Program-made: the position numbers and the translations under genes
The notes under the pieces: model-generated
What the model saw: the letters and a program-made list of their open reading frames with translations, nothing else
Told to the model about the DNA's origin: nothing
Databases searched by the model: none
Origin: Gemmatimonadales bacterium
Lineage (GTDB): Bacteria > Gemmatimonadota > Gemmatimonadetes > Gemmatimonadales > GWC2-71-9
Direction of reading: 5' to 3'
Length of the DNA: 64,000 bases
NCBI GenBank assembly: GCA_036265815.1
Contig: DATAOI010000044.1
Coordinates: 177,013 to 241,012, forward strand
Shown: one piece after another, positions 28,461 to 37,203 of the stretch
How the letters are laid out: each line of letters begins with the position of its first letter
How positions within the stretch are numbered: the stretch's first letter is position 1

Positions 28461-28724
28461 ATGGCAACTCGCATTCGGCTGCGTCGTGTCGGCCGCAAGA
28501 AGCTCCCGCTGTACCGGATCGTCGTCGCCGATCAGGAAGCGCCCCGCGACGGGCGCTTCATCGAGATCATCGGCACCTACAACCCCAAGGGGGAGACGGC
28601 GGCCGACAAGATCCAGGTCGACGGCGAGAAGGCGCGCCAGTGGATCTCCAAGGGGGCCACCCCGTCCGACACGGTGCAGTCGCTGCTCAAGCAGGCCGGG
28701 GTGCTGAAGCCGACCACGGTCTGA
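28461..28724 (+). CDS. rpsP: 30S ribosomal protein S16
   Basis: 87 residues, typical for S16: [20 protein letters not shown], then [19 protein letters not shown] [15 protein letters not shown] and [17 protein letters not shown]. It is part of the small ribosomal subunit. It lies 22 bases after ffh and overlaps rimM by one base (TGATG). The small KH-domain gene that often sits between rpsP and rimM is absent. Confidence 0.97.
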   Translation: MATRIRLRRVGRKKLPLYRIVVADQEAPRDGRFIEIIGTYNPKGETAADKIQVDGEKARQWISKGATPSDTVQSLLKQAGVLKPTTV

Positions 28725-29257
28725 TGTCCGCGGATGCCCGCCACCTGGTGGTGGGCCGGCTCAGAAAGCCGCACGGACTGAAGGGCGATACCACCCTCTT
28801 CCCGCTCACCGACGATCCCGAAACGGTGTTCGCGGCGGGACGAACGGTGTGGCTGGTGGGACTCGACGGCGAGACGGTCGCGGGGCCGGTCACCATCGAG
28901 CGGAGCCGGCCCTATCACCGCGAATGGCTGGTCAAATTCGCCGGCGCCGACGGGCGGGAGGCGCTGGATCCCTGGCGGGGACTGTTCCTGGCAGTGCCGG
29001 CGGATCAGCTGACCCCGCCGCAAGGGGACGAGGTGTACCTCCACGAGCTGGAGGGATTCTCGGTCCGGCTGCCCGACGAGACGCCCCTGGGGCTGGTCAC
29101 GGCGGTCTACGAGATGCCGGCCGGCATCATGATCGAGGTCCAGGGGCCCAAGCGCGAGTTCCTGCTGCCGTATAAGAAGGAGTTCGTGCGGCAGGTGGAC
29201 CGGCCAGCGCGCCGGCTGGTGGTGACGCCGCCGGAGGGCTTGGTGGAAGGGCGGTAG
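28724..29257 (+). CDS. rimM: Ribosome maturation factor RimM
   Basis: 177 residues. The N-terminal RimM domain has VVGRLRKPHGLKGDTTLFPLTD and the C-terminal PRC-barrel has YLHELEGFSVRLPDETPLG and EFLLPYKKEFVRQVD. It assists 30S subunit assembly by binding S19 and the 16S head. It is coupled to rpsP. The last codons (GAA GGG CGG TAG) and the stop lie within the left arm of an iterated-repeat element, so an insertion appears to have supplied the gene's end. Confidence 0.93.
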   Translation: MSADARHLVVGRLRKPHGLKGDTTLFPLTDDPETVFAAGRTVWLVGLDGETVAGPVTIERSRPYHREWLVKFAGADGREALDPWRGLFLAVPADQLTPPQGDEVYLHELEGFSVRLPDETPLGLVTAVYEMPAGIMIEVQGPKREFLLPYKKEFVRQVDRPARRLVVTPPEGLVEGR

Positions 29258-29386
29258 GCGGTAAGGGCGGGAAGGACGGTAAGGTGTGCGTGAGCTTAAA
29301 TCCCGGCGTGTAAGGGGGATGTGGCGGGGACCTTCCCGCCCTTTCCGTCCTTCCCGCCCTTACCGCCGCCCCCGTCCTTGCTAACC
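29246..29386. repeat. MITE-like inverted repeat element between rimM and trmD
   Basis: The left arm (29257-29286) and right arm (29331-29386) consist of 9-bp units of GGKAARGRC type in opposite orientation. Bases 29257-29279 are an exact 23-bp inverted match to 29345-29367. The 44-bp centre carries no gene. The outer right end is CTAACC, as in the fhb element. The arms touch the rimM stop on one side and include the presumed TTG start of trmD on the other. RNA from here should fold into a very stable hairpin. Confidence 0.85.
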
Positions 29387-30076
29387 ATCGACGTCGTCAC
29401 CCTCTTCCCGGAAGTCATCGCCCCCTTCGTGAAGGCGAGCATCCCGGGGCGCGCGGCCGCCGCTGGGCTGGTGCGGTTCAACCTGGTCCAGCTCCGCGAT
29501 TTCACCCACGATCGCCACGGCACCGTGGATGACTACGCCTACGGCGGCGGGGCAGGGATGGTGCTCAAGCCGGAGCCGTTCTTCGAGGCGGTCGAGAGCC
29601 TCGGGGCCACCGGACCGATCGTGCTGCTCTCGGCACGCGGCCGTCCGTTCCGGCACGATGACGCCGTCCGCTTCTCGCTGGGTCAGCGGCTGACGCTCCT
29701 GGCGGGACATTACAAGGACGTGGACCAGCGGGTAGCGGACGCGCTGGCCACCGACGAGCTCTCCATCGGCGACTTCGTCCTGTCCGGCGGCGAGTCGGCG
29801 GCGCTCTCGGTGCTCGACGCCGTGGTGCGGCTCCTGCCAGGCGCGCTGGGAGACCACGAGTCGGCCAGCACCGATTCGCACTACGACGGGCTCCTGAGCC
29901 CGCCGAGCTACACCAGGCCGCCGGTGTTCCGCGGGCTCGCGGTGCCCGAGGTCCTCCGCTCGGGCGATCACGCCGGCATCGCGGCCTGGCGGCAGGCCGC
30001 GGCGGAACGCCTCACCCGCGAGCGGCGGCCCGACCTCTGGGACAGGTACGCCGGGGCCGACGGTGACATATTGTAG
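29378..30076 (+). CDS. trmD: tRNA (guanine-37-N1)-methyltransferase TrmD
   Basis: 232 residues from a TTG start ([17 protein letters not shown]). The SPOUT fold motifs are [43 protein letters not shown] and [15 protein letters not shown], and the C-terminal part has [16 protein letters not shown]. It makes m1G37 in tRNAs and prevents frameshifting. The start is uncertain. TTG at 29378 matches the usual N-terminus but lies inside the repeat element. A GTG at 29321 would add about 19 repeat-encoded, Pro/Phe-rich residues. Confidence 0.92.
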   Translation: MLTIDVVTLFPEVIAPFVKASIPGRAAAAGLVRFNLVQLRDFTHDRHGTVDDYAYGGGAGMVLKPEPFFEAVESLGATGPIVLLSARGRPFRHDDAVRFSLGQRLTLLAGHYKDVDQRVADALATDELSIGDFVLSGGESAALSVLDAVVRLLPGALGDHESASTDSHYDGLLSPPSYTRPPVFRGLAVPEVLRSGDHAGIAAWRQAAAERLTRERRPDLWDRYAGADGDIL

Positions 30077-30131
30077 GGGCAGTATGGCGGGAATCATTCA
30101 CCAGGCGCCGGACGGCGCGGAGGATCTGACG

Positions 30132-30479
30132 ATGGAACGATTGGCAGAGGTGGCCCGTGAGGGCTTGCGCACGGACATTCCTGCATTCGACCCGGGAGAC
30201 ACCGTCAAGGTGATGGTTCGCGTTCGAGAGGGCGACAAGGAGCGGCTGCAGGCGTTCGAGGGGCTGGTCATCGCCAAGCGCGGTGGCGGCATCAGCGAGA
30301 ACTTCACCGTCCGGAAGATTTCTGCCGGGGTCGGGGTGGAGCGGCTCTTCCCGCTGCACAGCCCCACCATCGCCTCGGTCGAGCTGGTGCGCCGGGGGCA
30401 GGTCCGCCGGGCCAAGCTGTACTATCTCCGCGCCCTGAGCGGCAAGGCCGCACGCATCAAGGAAAAGCGCGAGAGCTGA
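30132..30479 (+). CDS. rplS: 50S ribosomal protein L19
   Basis: 115 residues from [20 protein letters not shown], the same length as the E. coli protein. An ATG 16 codons earlier (30084) is possible but would exceed the family length. [32 protein letters not shown] and [20 protein letters not shown] are classical. It is at the 30S-50S interface. It follows trmD in the conserved order and is four bases from rnhB. Confidence 0.95.
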   Translation: MERLAEVAREGLRTDIPAFDPGDTVKVMVRVREGDKERLQAFEGLVIAKRGGGISENFTVRKISAGVGVERLFPLHSPTIASVELVRRGQVRRAKLYYLRALSGKAARIKEKRES

Positions 30480-30483
30480 GCCG

Positions 30484-31119
30484 ATGGCGGCGCCCCCGTC
30501 GCTTCGCCGGGAGCGGGCGGCCTGGGCGGAGCAGATCCTCTTGGTTGGTGTCGATGAAGCGGGCCGCGGCCCACTGGCCGGGCCGGTGGTGGCCGCGGCC
30601 GTCGTCTTTGCGCCCGAGTGCCGGATCATCCGGGGCATTCGCGACAGCAAGCTGCTGCCGGCCGGCATTCGCGCCCGTCTCGCGGTCCGGATCCAGAGCC
30701 GGGCCCTCGGCTTCGGTGTCGGTGCGGCATCGGCCCGGGAGATCGACCGGTTCAACATCCGGGTCGCCACCGCGCTCGCCATGCAGCGGGCCCTCCGTCG
30801 GTTGCTCCGCCGCCCTTCGCTCGACGCCCGCCCCCACCGCATCGTGATCGATGGTCTGCCGTTGCCCGAGATCGGCTACGCGCATGAAGCCCTGATCGAT
30901 GGGGACGCGCTCTGCCACTCGATCGCCGCCGCATCGATCCTGGCCAAGACGGTCCGCGACTGTCTCATGCAGCGTCTCGCCACCCATTATCCCGGCTACG
31001 GCTGGGATACCAACGTGGGGTACGGCACCCCGGAGCACCAGGAGGCGCTCCGCCTCCAGGGGCCCTGCCGCCACCATCGCCAGAGCTTCGCACCGGTGAC
31101 CCAGCTCCACCTGTTCTGA
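30484..31119 (+). CDS. rnhB: Ribonuclease HII
   Basis: 211 residues. The N-terminal active-site motif VGVDEAGRGPLAGPVVAAAV carries the Asp-Glu pair. Further acidic residues are in IVIDGLPLP and HEALIDGDALCHSIAAASIL. The end GYGWDTNVGYGTPEHQEAL is typical. It removes ribonucleotides and RNA from RNA-DNA hybrids. It is the last gene of the ffh-rplS group and converges on the KAS-like gene with a two-base gap. Confidence 0.94.
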   Translation: MAAPPSLRRERAAWAEQILLVGVDEAGRGPLAGPVVAAAVVFAPECRIIRGIRDSKLLPAGIRARLAVRIQSRALGFGVGAASAREIDRFNIRVATALAMQRALRRLLRRPSLDARPHRIVIDGLPLPEIGYAHEALIDGDALCHSIAAASILAKTVRDCLMQRLATHYPGYGWDTNVGYGTPEHQEALRLQGPCRHHRQSFAPVTQLHLF

Positions 31120-31121
31120 GC

Positions 31122-32306
31122 TCAGGCCGCCGACGCCATCGTCCAGGCCGCGCACCTCCCATCGAAGCTCTCCGCCAGCAGCAGCGCCACGGGTGCCCTG
31201 GGCACCAGCGGCTCCAGCGCGACCGTGCATGCCGGCAACGACGGATCCGGTTGCCGGGTGTTGAGCGTGGGGGGCACCATCCCGTCCTGTAGCGCGAGCA
31301 CGGCGGCCACCGACTCGACCGCCGCGCTGGCGCCCAGCGAGTGACCCAGCGCGGGCTTGAGAGAGGTGAGCGGCATCTCCGGCAAATCCCCGCCCATCAA
31401 GGCAGCCAGTCCGGCGCACTCGGCGGCGTCGTGGAGCCGGGTGCCGGCCCCATGAGTCTTGATCCATCCGATCTCGCGTCTGCAGAGCCCGCCGACGGCT
31501 TGTCGCGCGGCCTGGGTCACGCCGCGACCGGTGGGATCCGGCCCGGTCATCCGATAGGATTCCCGGCTCCAGCCGGTGCCGAGGATCACGGCCAGCGGCG
31601 CGGCGCCTCTGCGGGAGGCATGTTCGGCGCGCTCCAGTACCAGGGCTCCGGCCCCCTCTCCGAGTACGGTGCCGCCGCGATCCAGATCGAACGGCCGGCA
31701 CACGCCGCCCAACTCCCGGCTGGGAGTCAGGATGCCACCCGCCGCGAAGCTCGCCAGCACGGTCTCGTCCAGGGGACACTCGCCGCCACCGGTCACGACC
31801 ACATCGGCCCGCCCGGTCTCCAGGCGCGCCACGGCCTCGATGATGGCCATGGCGGAGGAGACGCTCCCGGCCGAGATGTGAAAGACCGCTCCCTCGACGC
31901 CGTGCGACTCGGCGAAGTCGGCCCCGCCGGCGCCAGGCATGAAGCGTAGCCCGAAGGGGCGGCTGGATCCCGCGCTCGAGCGGTCGCGCTCGTGGGGAAG
32001 CACTTCGCCCAGAGCACCCAGCGAGCTGCCTTCGATCACATCGCAGCGGGAAGGGTCGGGTAGCGCGGCGCTGAAGCCGGCACCCCGCCACGCTTCCTCG
32101 GCCGCGGCGGCGAAGAGGCGGGCGCTTCGATCCAACAGGCGCGCGGCGCGCACCCGCGTGGGCGTGGGACACCGCCCCACACTCCAATAGGAAAAAGGCA
32201 GGGCGGCCACCGCGCTGCGCTGCTCCCTCAGCAGCCTTCGGAGGGCGGACGTGCCGTTTCCCGCGGCACTCACGGCACCCACGCCGGTGATCCAGATCTC
32301 TCCCAT
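31122..32306 (-). CDS. Beta-ketoacyl synthase-like protein lacking the catalytic Cys
   Basis: 394 residues with a strong GGAGGTGAG ribosome site before MGEIWITGVGAVSAAGNGTS. The thiolase-fold KAS II layout is intact: the FDLDRGGTVLGEGAGALVLE loop, the histidine motifs KTHGAGTRLHDAAE (His285) and LKPALGHSLGAS (His322). At the nucleophile position, however, the text reads FHISAGSVSSAMAI, placing Ser148 where the Cys of the TACA motif should be. Loss of this Cys is known for chain-length-factor partners and decarboxylase-like relatives. No acyl carrier protein or partner KAS is adjacent, so its pathway is unknown. It is divergent from an M1 peptidase. Confidence 0.82.
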   Translation of the reverse strand: MGEIWITGVGAVSAAGNGTSALRRLLREQRSAVAALPFSYWSVGRCPTPTRVRAARLLDRSARLFAAAAEEAWRGAGFSAALPDPSRCDVIEGSSLGALGEVLPHERDRSSAGSSRPFGLRFMPGAGGADFAESHGVEGAVFHISAGSVSSAMAIIEAVARLETGRADVVVTGGGECPLDETVLASFAAGGILTPSRELGGVCRPFDLDRGGTVLGEGAGALVLERAEHASRRGAAPLAVILGTGWSRESYRMTGPDPTGRGVTQAARQAVGGLCRREIGWIKTHGAGTRLHDAAECAGLAALMGGDLPEMPLTSLKPALGHSLGASAAVESVAAVLALQDGMVPPTLNTRQPDPSLPACTVALEPLVPRAPVALLLAESFDGRCAAWTMASAA

Positions 32307-32437
32307 GGCGCTCACCTCCGGTCTCTTTTCGGGGCGGCCCATCCGCCGCCGCCGATATCTCCAGCCCCGGCAACTCTGCCTGGAGCAGTCAAGCAGAAGT
32401 CAAGCGCCCGAAGAGGGGCCGGCATTAGTTTCCGCCC

Positions 32438-34888
32438 ATGCCTTCCCGCACAGCATGTCTACTGGTGGCACTCCTCGGCGCCACGCCGGGTCTCGCGGCC
32501 CAGTCCAACGAGGAGCGGGTGCTCAACGGCTGGTACACGCCCTCCCATGACTTCGATCTGCTGCACCAGCGGATCGAGGTCCGCGACTTCGACTGGGACT
32601 CGACCAGCTTCACCGGCCGGGTGGTGACCACTCTGGTGTCCCTGCGTCCTGGCCTGGACACCGTTCGGCTCGACATGGATCGGCAGCTCGAGGTCCGCTC
32701 CGTCACCGCCTCGGGCGGGGCGGGGCTTCGCTTCGAGCGTCCGGGCGATACCCTCGCCGTTCTGCTCCCACGGCCGGCGGGCTTCGGGGACACCGTGCGG
32801 TTCGCCATCGACTATCTCGGACGGATCGAGCAGGGACGGGGACTCTACTTCTTCAAGCAGGAGCCGGGGCTGGACCACCGCCCGGAGCAGGTCTACAGCG
32901 GGGGCGGCACCGACGGAAACCCGCGATGGATTCCGACCTGGGGAGCGCCAAACGACAAGGAGACCTGGGAGCTTCTGGCCACGGTTCCCAGGCGTCTCAC
33001 CGTCGTCTCCAATGGTCGGCTGGTGCGCGACCGCCCCGCGCCCGGCGGCATGCATACCGTGCATTGGCAGCAGGAGCAGCCGGCTTCGACCTATCTCATC
33101 TCACTGGTGGCGGCCCCACTGGCCAAGATCACGGATCGCTGGCGGGGCCGTCCGGTCGAGTACTACGTCTACCGGGAGGACAGCACCCGCGCGCGCCAGG
33201 TCTTCGGGGTGACGCCAGACATGATGGAGACCTTCAGCCGCCTCACCGGCGTGCCCTTCCCCTGGCCCAGATACGCCCAGACCACCGTGGCCGACTTCAT
33301 CGGCGGCATGGAGAACGTCGGCGCCACTACCCTGGTGGACTGGCTGCCTGATGCGCGGGCGTACCAGGATCGGCCCTGGTACCTCCAGTCGCTGATCCCC
33401 CACGAGCTGGCGCACCAGTGGTTCGGCAATCTGGTCACCGCCGAGAACTGGGCCAACTACTGGCTCAACGAAGGAATGGCGGAGTTCATGCCGGGACAGT
33501 ACTGGGGCGCCAAGATGGGGGCACGGGCGGAGGAGGACTATTACCTGGCGGAGTATGGAGAGTTCATCACCCGGGACGCCCGGCGCCGCACCCCGCTCGC
33601 CAGCTGGAACTCCAACAACGTCTATCCCAAGGGCGCGCTGGTGCTGGAGATGCTGAAGCAGCAGCTGGGGGCCGAGCCGTTCTGGGCGGCGATCCATCTG
33701 TATCTCACGCGCCACGCCTATGGCACCGCCACCGGCGACGATCTCCGCCAGGCCGTGCTCGACGCCACCGGTCAGAGCCTCGAGTGGTTCTGGTCGCAAT
33801 GGATCTATCGGGCGGGCTATCCCGAGTTCGCCGTGACCGCCGCATTCGACTCGGCCGCCGGCGCGCTCAGTCTCACGGTCAGGCAGACTCAGCGGGACAC
33901 CGCGGCGGCGGATAGCAGCGGCTTCCGATTCACCACGCCGGAGGTGTTCCGGGCACCAGTGGCCATCCGGGTCGGCACTGCGAATGGCGACGTCGTGGCT
34001 CGAACCACGATCGACCGCCAGGAGCAGACCATTCGGATCGAGGGACTCCGCGGCGCGCCGACCATGGTGATCTTCGACGATGAGAATGCCGTGGTGAAGG
34101 GTCTCACCTTCGACCAGCCCACCCCCTGGCTGACCAATCAGCTGGCGCGCACGGACCGCTTGTGGAGCCGGTTCTGGGCTATCGAGCAGCTCTCCCGCCG
34201 GACCGCCGACACTGCGGCTGGCGTTGCCCTGGCCAGGGCCGCGCGAGGTGCGGACTACTTCCGCACCCGGGCGCAGGCGGCCGCGGCCCTCGCGAGTTTT
34301 CCGGCGGCGGTTGCGCTGCCCGCGCTGGCGGACGCCGCCCGTGATACCTCCGCGCAGGTGCGCGAGGCCGCGGTCGGCGCGCTGGCTGGTGTAGGTGGAG
34401 ATCGGGCGTTTGCCCTGGCGCGGGCGGCGTGGAGCGGCGATCCGAGTTACGCGGTGCGCGCCGCGGCCCTCACGGCGCTGGCGCGGCTCTCGCCCGGCGG
34501 GGCCCGGCAGGCCGTGCTCGCCGGGCTGGGGACCTCATCCTACCGTGACGTCATTCAGAACGCCGCGATCGTCGCCGTGGTGCATCACCCGGATCCCGGT
34601 CTGGTGCGGGCGGTGGCGCGCCTGGCGGGGGCACAGCCACTGCCCACCACTGCCCTGGCCGTGCTTGCCGCGCGGGGCGACACCACCGCGCGGACTGCGC
34701 TGATCGGAAGCATCGACGATGCACGGGCCTGGGTGCGTGGCTGGGCCATCGCGGCAGTTGAGGAGCAGCTCGGCCGGGCGGACGCACTGAGCCAGCTCCG
34801 CGCCCTCCTTCCCGGGATTCGCCGGCCCGAGGCGCGCGCGGCCGTGAGTGAGGCGATCACCCGGCTCGAGCGCCGCCCGGCGGGGTGA
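32438..34888 (+). CDS. M1-family zinc aminopeptidase with C-terminal HEAT-like repeats
   Basis: 816 residues with signal peptide MPSRTACLLVALLGATPGLAAQ. The M1 hallmarks are the exopeptidase motif FIGGMENVGATT and the zinc site HELAHQWFGNLVTAENWANY (about 321), with the second Glu in WLNEGMAEF. The last ~190 residues (from about 620) contain repeated helical blocks such as AAAALASFPAAVALPALADA, reminiscent of HEAT/PBS-lyase repeats instead of the usual ERAP1-like domain. It probably trims peptides in the periplasm or outside the cell. Its 3' end overlaps bioD by 32 bp. Confidence 0.88.
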   Translation: MPSRTACLLVALLGATPGLAAQSNEERVLNGWYTPSHDFDLLHQRIEVRDFDWDSTSFTGRVVTTLVSLRPGLDTVRLDMDRQLEVRSVTASGGAGLRFERPGDTLAVLLPRPAGFGDTVRFAIDYLGRIEQGRGLYFFKQEPGLDHRPEQVYSGGGTDGNPRWIPTWGAPNDKETWELLATVPRRLTVVSNGRLVRDRPAPGGMHTVHWQQEQPASTYLISLVAAPLAKITDRWRGRPVEYYVYREDSTRARQVFGVTPDMMETFSRLTGVPFPWPRYAQTTVADFIGGMENVGATTLVDWLPDARAYQDRPWYLQSLIPHELAHQWFGNLVTAENWANYWLNEGMAEFMPGQYWGAKMGARAEEDYYLAEYGEFITRDARRRTPLASWNSNNVYPKGALVLEMLKQQLGAEPFWAAIHLYLTRHAYGTATGDDLRQAVLDATGQSLEWFWSQWIYRAGYPEFAVTAAFDSAAGALSLTVRQTQRDTAAADSSGFRFTTPEVFRAPVAIRVGTANGDVVARTTIDRQEQTIRIEGLRGAPTMVIFDDENAVVKGLTFDQPTPWLTNQLARTDRLWSRFWAIEQLSRRTADTAAGVALARAARGADYFRTRAQAAAALASFPAAVALPALADAARDTSAQVREAAVGALAGVGGDRAFALARAAWSGDPSYAVRAAALTALARLSPGGARQAVLAGLGTSSYRDVIQNAAIVAVVHHPDPGLVRAVARLAGAQPLPTTALAVLAARGDTTARTALIGSIDDARAWVRGWAIAAVEEQLGRADALSQLRALLPGIRRPEARAAVSEAITRLERRPAG

Positions 34889-35522
34889 GGTCGAGCCAGG
34901 AGACGAGTGCGTCGGCCGCCTGCGGCTCCGCGATCACCCGATCGATCCCCGCCAGCCGAGCGATCGCCGGAGCGTTGAGACCGGTGGATCGGTCCGGCGC
35001 GGCAGGCGCGGTCAGTACCACCCCCGTCAGTGTCACTCCCGCGAGCTCCAGTGCGCTCAGCGTCAACAGGGCATGGTTGATCACGCCGAGCCGGTCGCTG
35101 CCGACCACCAGAACCGTGGCGCCGAGCGAGCGGGCGAGCTCGACCACCGACCATTCCCAACTGATCGGAGACAGCAGGCCTCCGGCGCCTTCCAGCAGGA
35201 GCACCTCCGATCCCTCGGACAGCTCCTCGATCCGAAGCAGCAGTGCGTCGAGATCGATCTCAACGGCTTCGGAGTCCGCGGCGAGCGCCGGAGCCAGCCG
35301 GGCGGAGAGTCGGTGAAGCGCGGCCAGCGGCGCCGCCTGTCCGGTGGCCGCGGCGAGCCGCGCGCCGTCCTCGTCCGCCTGGGTCTTGGCCGCGCAGCCC
35401 GTCTCTACCGGCTTGATGGCGACTACCCGCACGCTCGCGGCGGTCAGCGCGCGCGCGAGCGCGCAGGCGATCCGAGTCTTTCCGACGCCGGCATCGGTGC
35501 CGGTAATGAGCAGAGACCTCAT
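34857..35522 (-). CDS. bioD: Dethiobiotin synthetase
   Basis: 221 residues. P-loop LLITGTDAGVGKTRIACALA, the substrate motif VAIKPVETGC and VLLLEGAGGLLSPI are diagnostic of BioD. It closes the ureido ring of dethiobiotin from DAPA, CO2 and ATP. No other biotin gene is in the window. It is the last gene of a long minus-strand operon, overlapping the PAP2 gene by four bases, and its own 3' end overlaps the peptidase gene. Confidence 0.9.
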   Translation of the reverse strand: MRSLLITGTDAGVGKTRIACALARALTAASVRVVAIKPVETGCAAKTQADEDGARLAAATGQAAPLAALHRLSARLAPALAADSEAVEIDLDALLLRIEELSEGSEVLLLEGAGGLLSPISWEWSVVELARSLGATVLVVGSDRLGVINHALLTLSALELAGVTLTGVVLTAPAAPDRSTGLNAPAIARLAGIDRVIAEPQAADALVSWLDLTPPGGARAG

Positions 35523-36715
35523 GGACGTGGCTCCGTCTCGCGGTCGATGGCCGCGGCGGCGAGCTCGCCTACGGAACGGCCCAGCTTGGCGCCTGCCTCG
35601 TTGTCGAAACGATAATGCACGCCGGCCCAGAGCCGAGATATCGTGGCCTCCCGGGCGATGGAGTCGAGGGCTGCGCGCGCGGACGGAACCAGGTGTCCTA
35701 GCACGGTCGCGCCGGCCGTGAAGAGCGTGGCATGGGCGGACGGATAGGACGGGAAGTGAGGCAGCGGCACCGAGAGGTCGATCGTCGAGTCGGCCTGGGA
35801 GGGCCGGAGCAGCCAGTAGGTGAGCTTGGCGTCCCAGCACGCGATGGTGGCGTCGGACAGCGTCATGTTGAGATACATCTCGAGGCGGGCGGCCTCGGGC
35901 TCGGACAGATGATGGCGCAGGATCAGGTCCCCGGCGATCTCACTCCAGAGGGTGGCGGCGTTCCGGGCCCACCGCCAGGTCGCCTTGGTCTGTTCGCGGG
36001 TCCGTGCCTGGGTGACCTGGCGTACCTCGTCCAGTGCGGCCCGAAACGGGGGGGTGTCGTAGCCGGGCGGTGGCGGAGGGCGGAGCTGGTCGGCCGCGGT
36101 GAGGAACCAGGGGCGAAGCGAGAGCGAGATCGCCAGCGCGGGCGGCTGGCTGTCCGCCCGCCAGCGCCCGGGGCCCGGAGGCACCGAGCCGGCCCACTCC
36201 TTTGCCTTGAGCTCGGCGGCCGCCAGACGAACCCAGCGGCGCGCGGCACGGCGGCCGCGGCCCTCGGCCGCGGAGATGGCGGCCGCCCCGGTGCCGGCCC
36301 GGCGGAGACGCGCCCGTTCCTGCGCCAGGTCGGCGGTGAGAACGGCGCGACCGGCTGGAAACACCGTCCGGAGCACCGCCTCGGCCGCGGCGGCGGACGC
36401 CGCGCCGGCGGTCCGGCTCGGCCGCTCGGCCCGGAGCGCGTCGTACTGCGCGCCGGCCACCAGCGCGTACAGCCGGCTGTTGTTGTTCCCGGCGTAGAAG
36501 GTCGCTCGGCCCGGCACTGCGCCGCGTGTCTGGAGATCCTCGGTGATGAGCTCGCGGGCGATCACGTTCCAGCGGAGCGCCGGCCCCGCGTGGCGGAAGC
36601 GGAAGTCGGGGGACGAGCTGTCCGCGGACGAGCCGTCCTGCGCCGCCGCGCGATGTCCCAGCAGGAGGACCAGCAGGACGAGCGGCACGGCCCACCGCCG
36701 GGGGCACTCCGCCAT
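35519..36715 (-). CDS. Secreted PAP2 / vanadium-haloperoxidase-like phosphatase
   Basis: 398 residues with a cleavable signal (VPLVLLVLLLGHRAAAQ). A long helical N-terminal region is followed by the phosphatase core: FPSYPSAHATLFTAGATVLG and ISRLWAGVHYRFDNEAG, the second and third motifs of the vanadium-haloperoxidase/PAP2 superfamily. The residues are compatible with either an acid phosphatase or a haloperoxidase. The operon context, with a metallophosphoesterase and polyphosphate kinase, favours a phosphatase role. It overlaps bioD and follows the small secreted protein by 17 bases. Confidence 0.75.
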   Translation of the reverse strand: MAECPRRWAVPLVLLVLLLGHRAAAQDGSSADSSSPDFRFRHAGPALRWNVIARELITEDLQTRGAVPGRATFYAGNNNSRLYALVAGAQYDALRAERPSRTAGAASAAAAEAVLRTVFPAGRAVLTADLAQERARLRRAGTGAAAISAAEGRGRRAARRWVRLAAAELKAKEWAGSVPPGPGRWRADSQPPALAISLSLRPWFLTAADQLRPPPPPGYDTPPFRAALDEVRQVTQARTREQTKATWRWARNAATLWSEIAGDLILRHHLSEPEAARLEMYLNMTLSDATIACWDAKLTYWLLRPSQADSTIDLSVPLPHFPSYPSAHATLFTAGATVLGHLVPSARAALDSIAREATISRLWAGVHYRFDNEAGAKLGRSVGELAAAAIDRETEPRP

Positions 36716-36732
36716 GCGGTCTCCCGTGGAGG

Positions 36733-37116
36733 CTATGGCGCGGCCGGGTGATTGAGCAGGATCTTCTGAATCGTCCGCATCCGCTCGGCGAACTCGAGCG
36801 GCGAGAGGTCGTAGACCTCATCGTCCCCGCCCATGAGAGCGCTCATCGCGCCCGCCATGTCGCCACCGCCGCCCATCTGTACCTCCGACTTCCGGATGAG
36901 CCGGACCTCGGTGATATGAGCGACCGGCACCCCCAGCAGACTATCCGACTGCCTGACCACCAGTGAATCGCCCTCGAGCTTCACCAGGCGGATATCCCAG
37001 ACATAGCGGCCGTCGTCGAGCGTCACCTGCCAGCGCTCATCGGGTGCGCTCTGCCCGGCGAGACGCGGCGCGGTGGCGAGCAGAAATGCGAGGGACCAGA
37101 GCGGTACACGGGTCAT
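36733..37116 (-). CDS. Small secreted protein of unknown function
   Basis: 127 residues from an ATG preceded by GGAG. The signal MTRVPLWSLAFLLATAPRLAG is followed by a short beta-rich segment (WQVTLDDGRYVWDIRLVKLE, DSLVVRQSDSLLGVPVAHIT) and a Gly/Met-rich linker. I recognise no family. The first half resembles the small SH3-like barrels common in secreted proteins of this kind of bacterium. It lies within the minus-strand polyphosphate operon. Confidence 0.6.
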   Translation of the reverse strand: MTRVPLWSLAFLLATAPRLAGQSAPDERWQVTLDDGRYVWDIRLVKLEGDSLVVRQSDSLLGVPVAHITEVRLIRKSEVQMGGGGDMAGAMSALMGGDDEVYDLSPLEFAERMRTIQKILLNHPAAP

Positions 37117-37203
37117 GAGGGAACTCCTGCGTGGCTGCCAGCCGTCAGGGGCAGGTCGGGAGTGCAGGTAATATACTGGCCGGCGGGACACCGCCGCCCT
37201 CGA

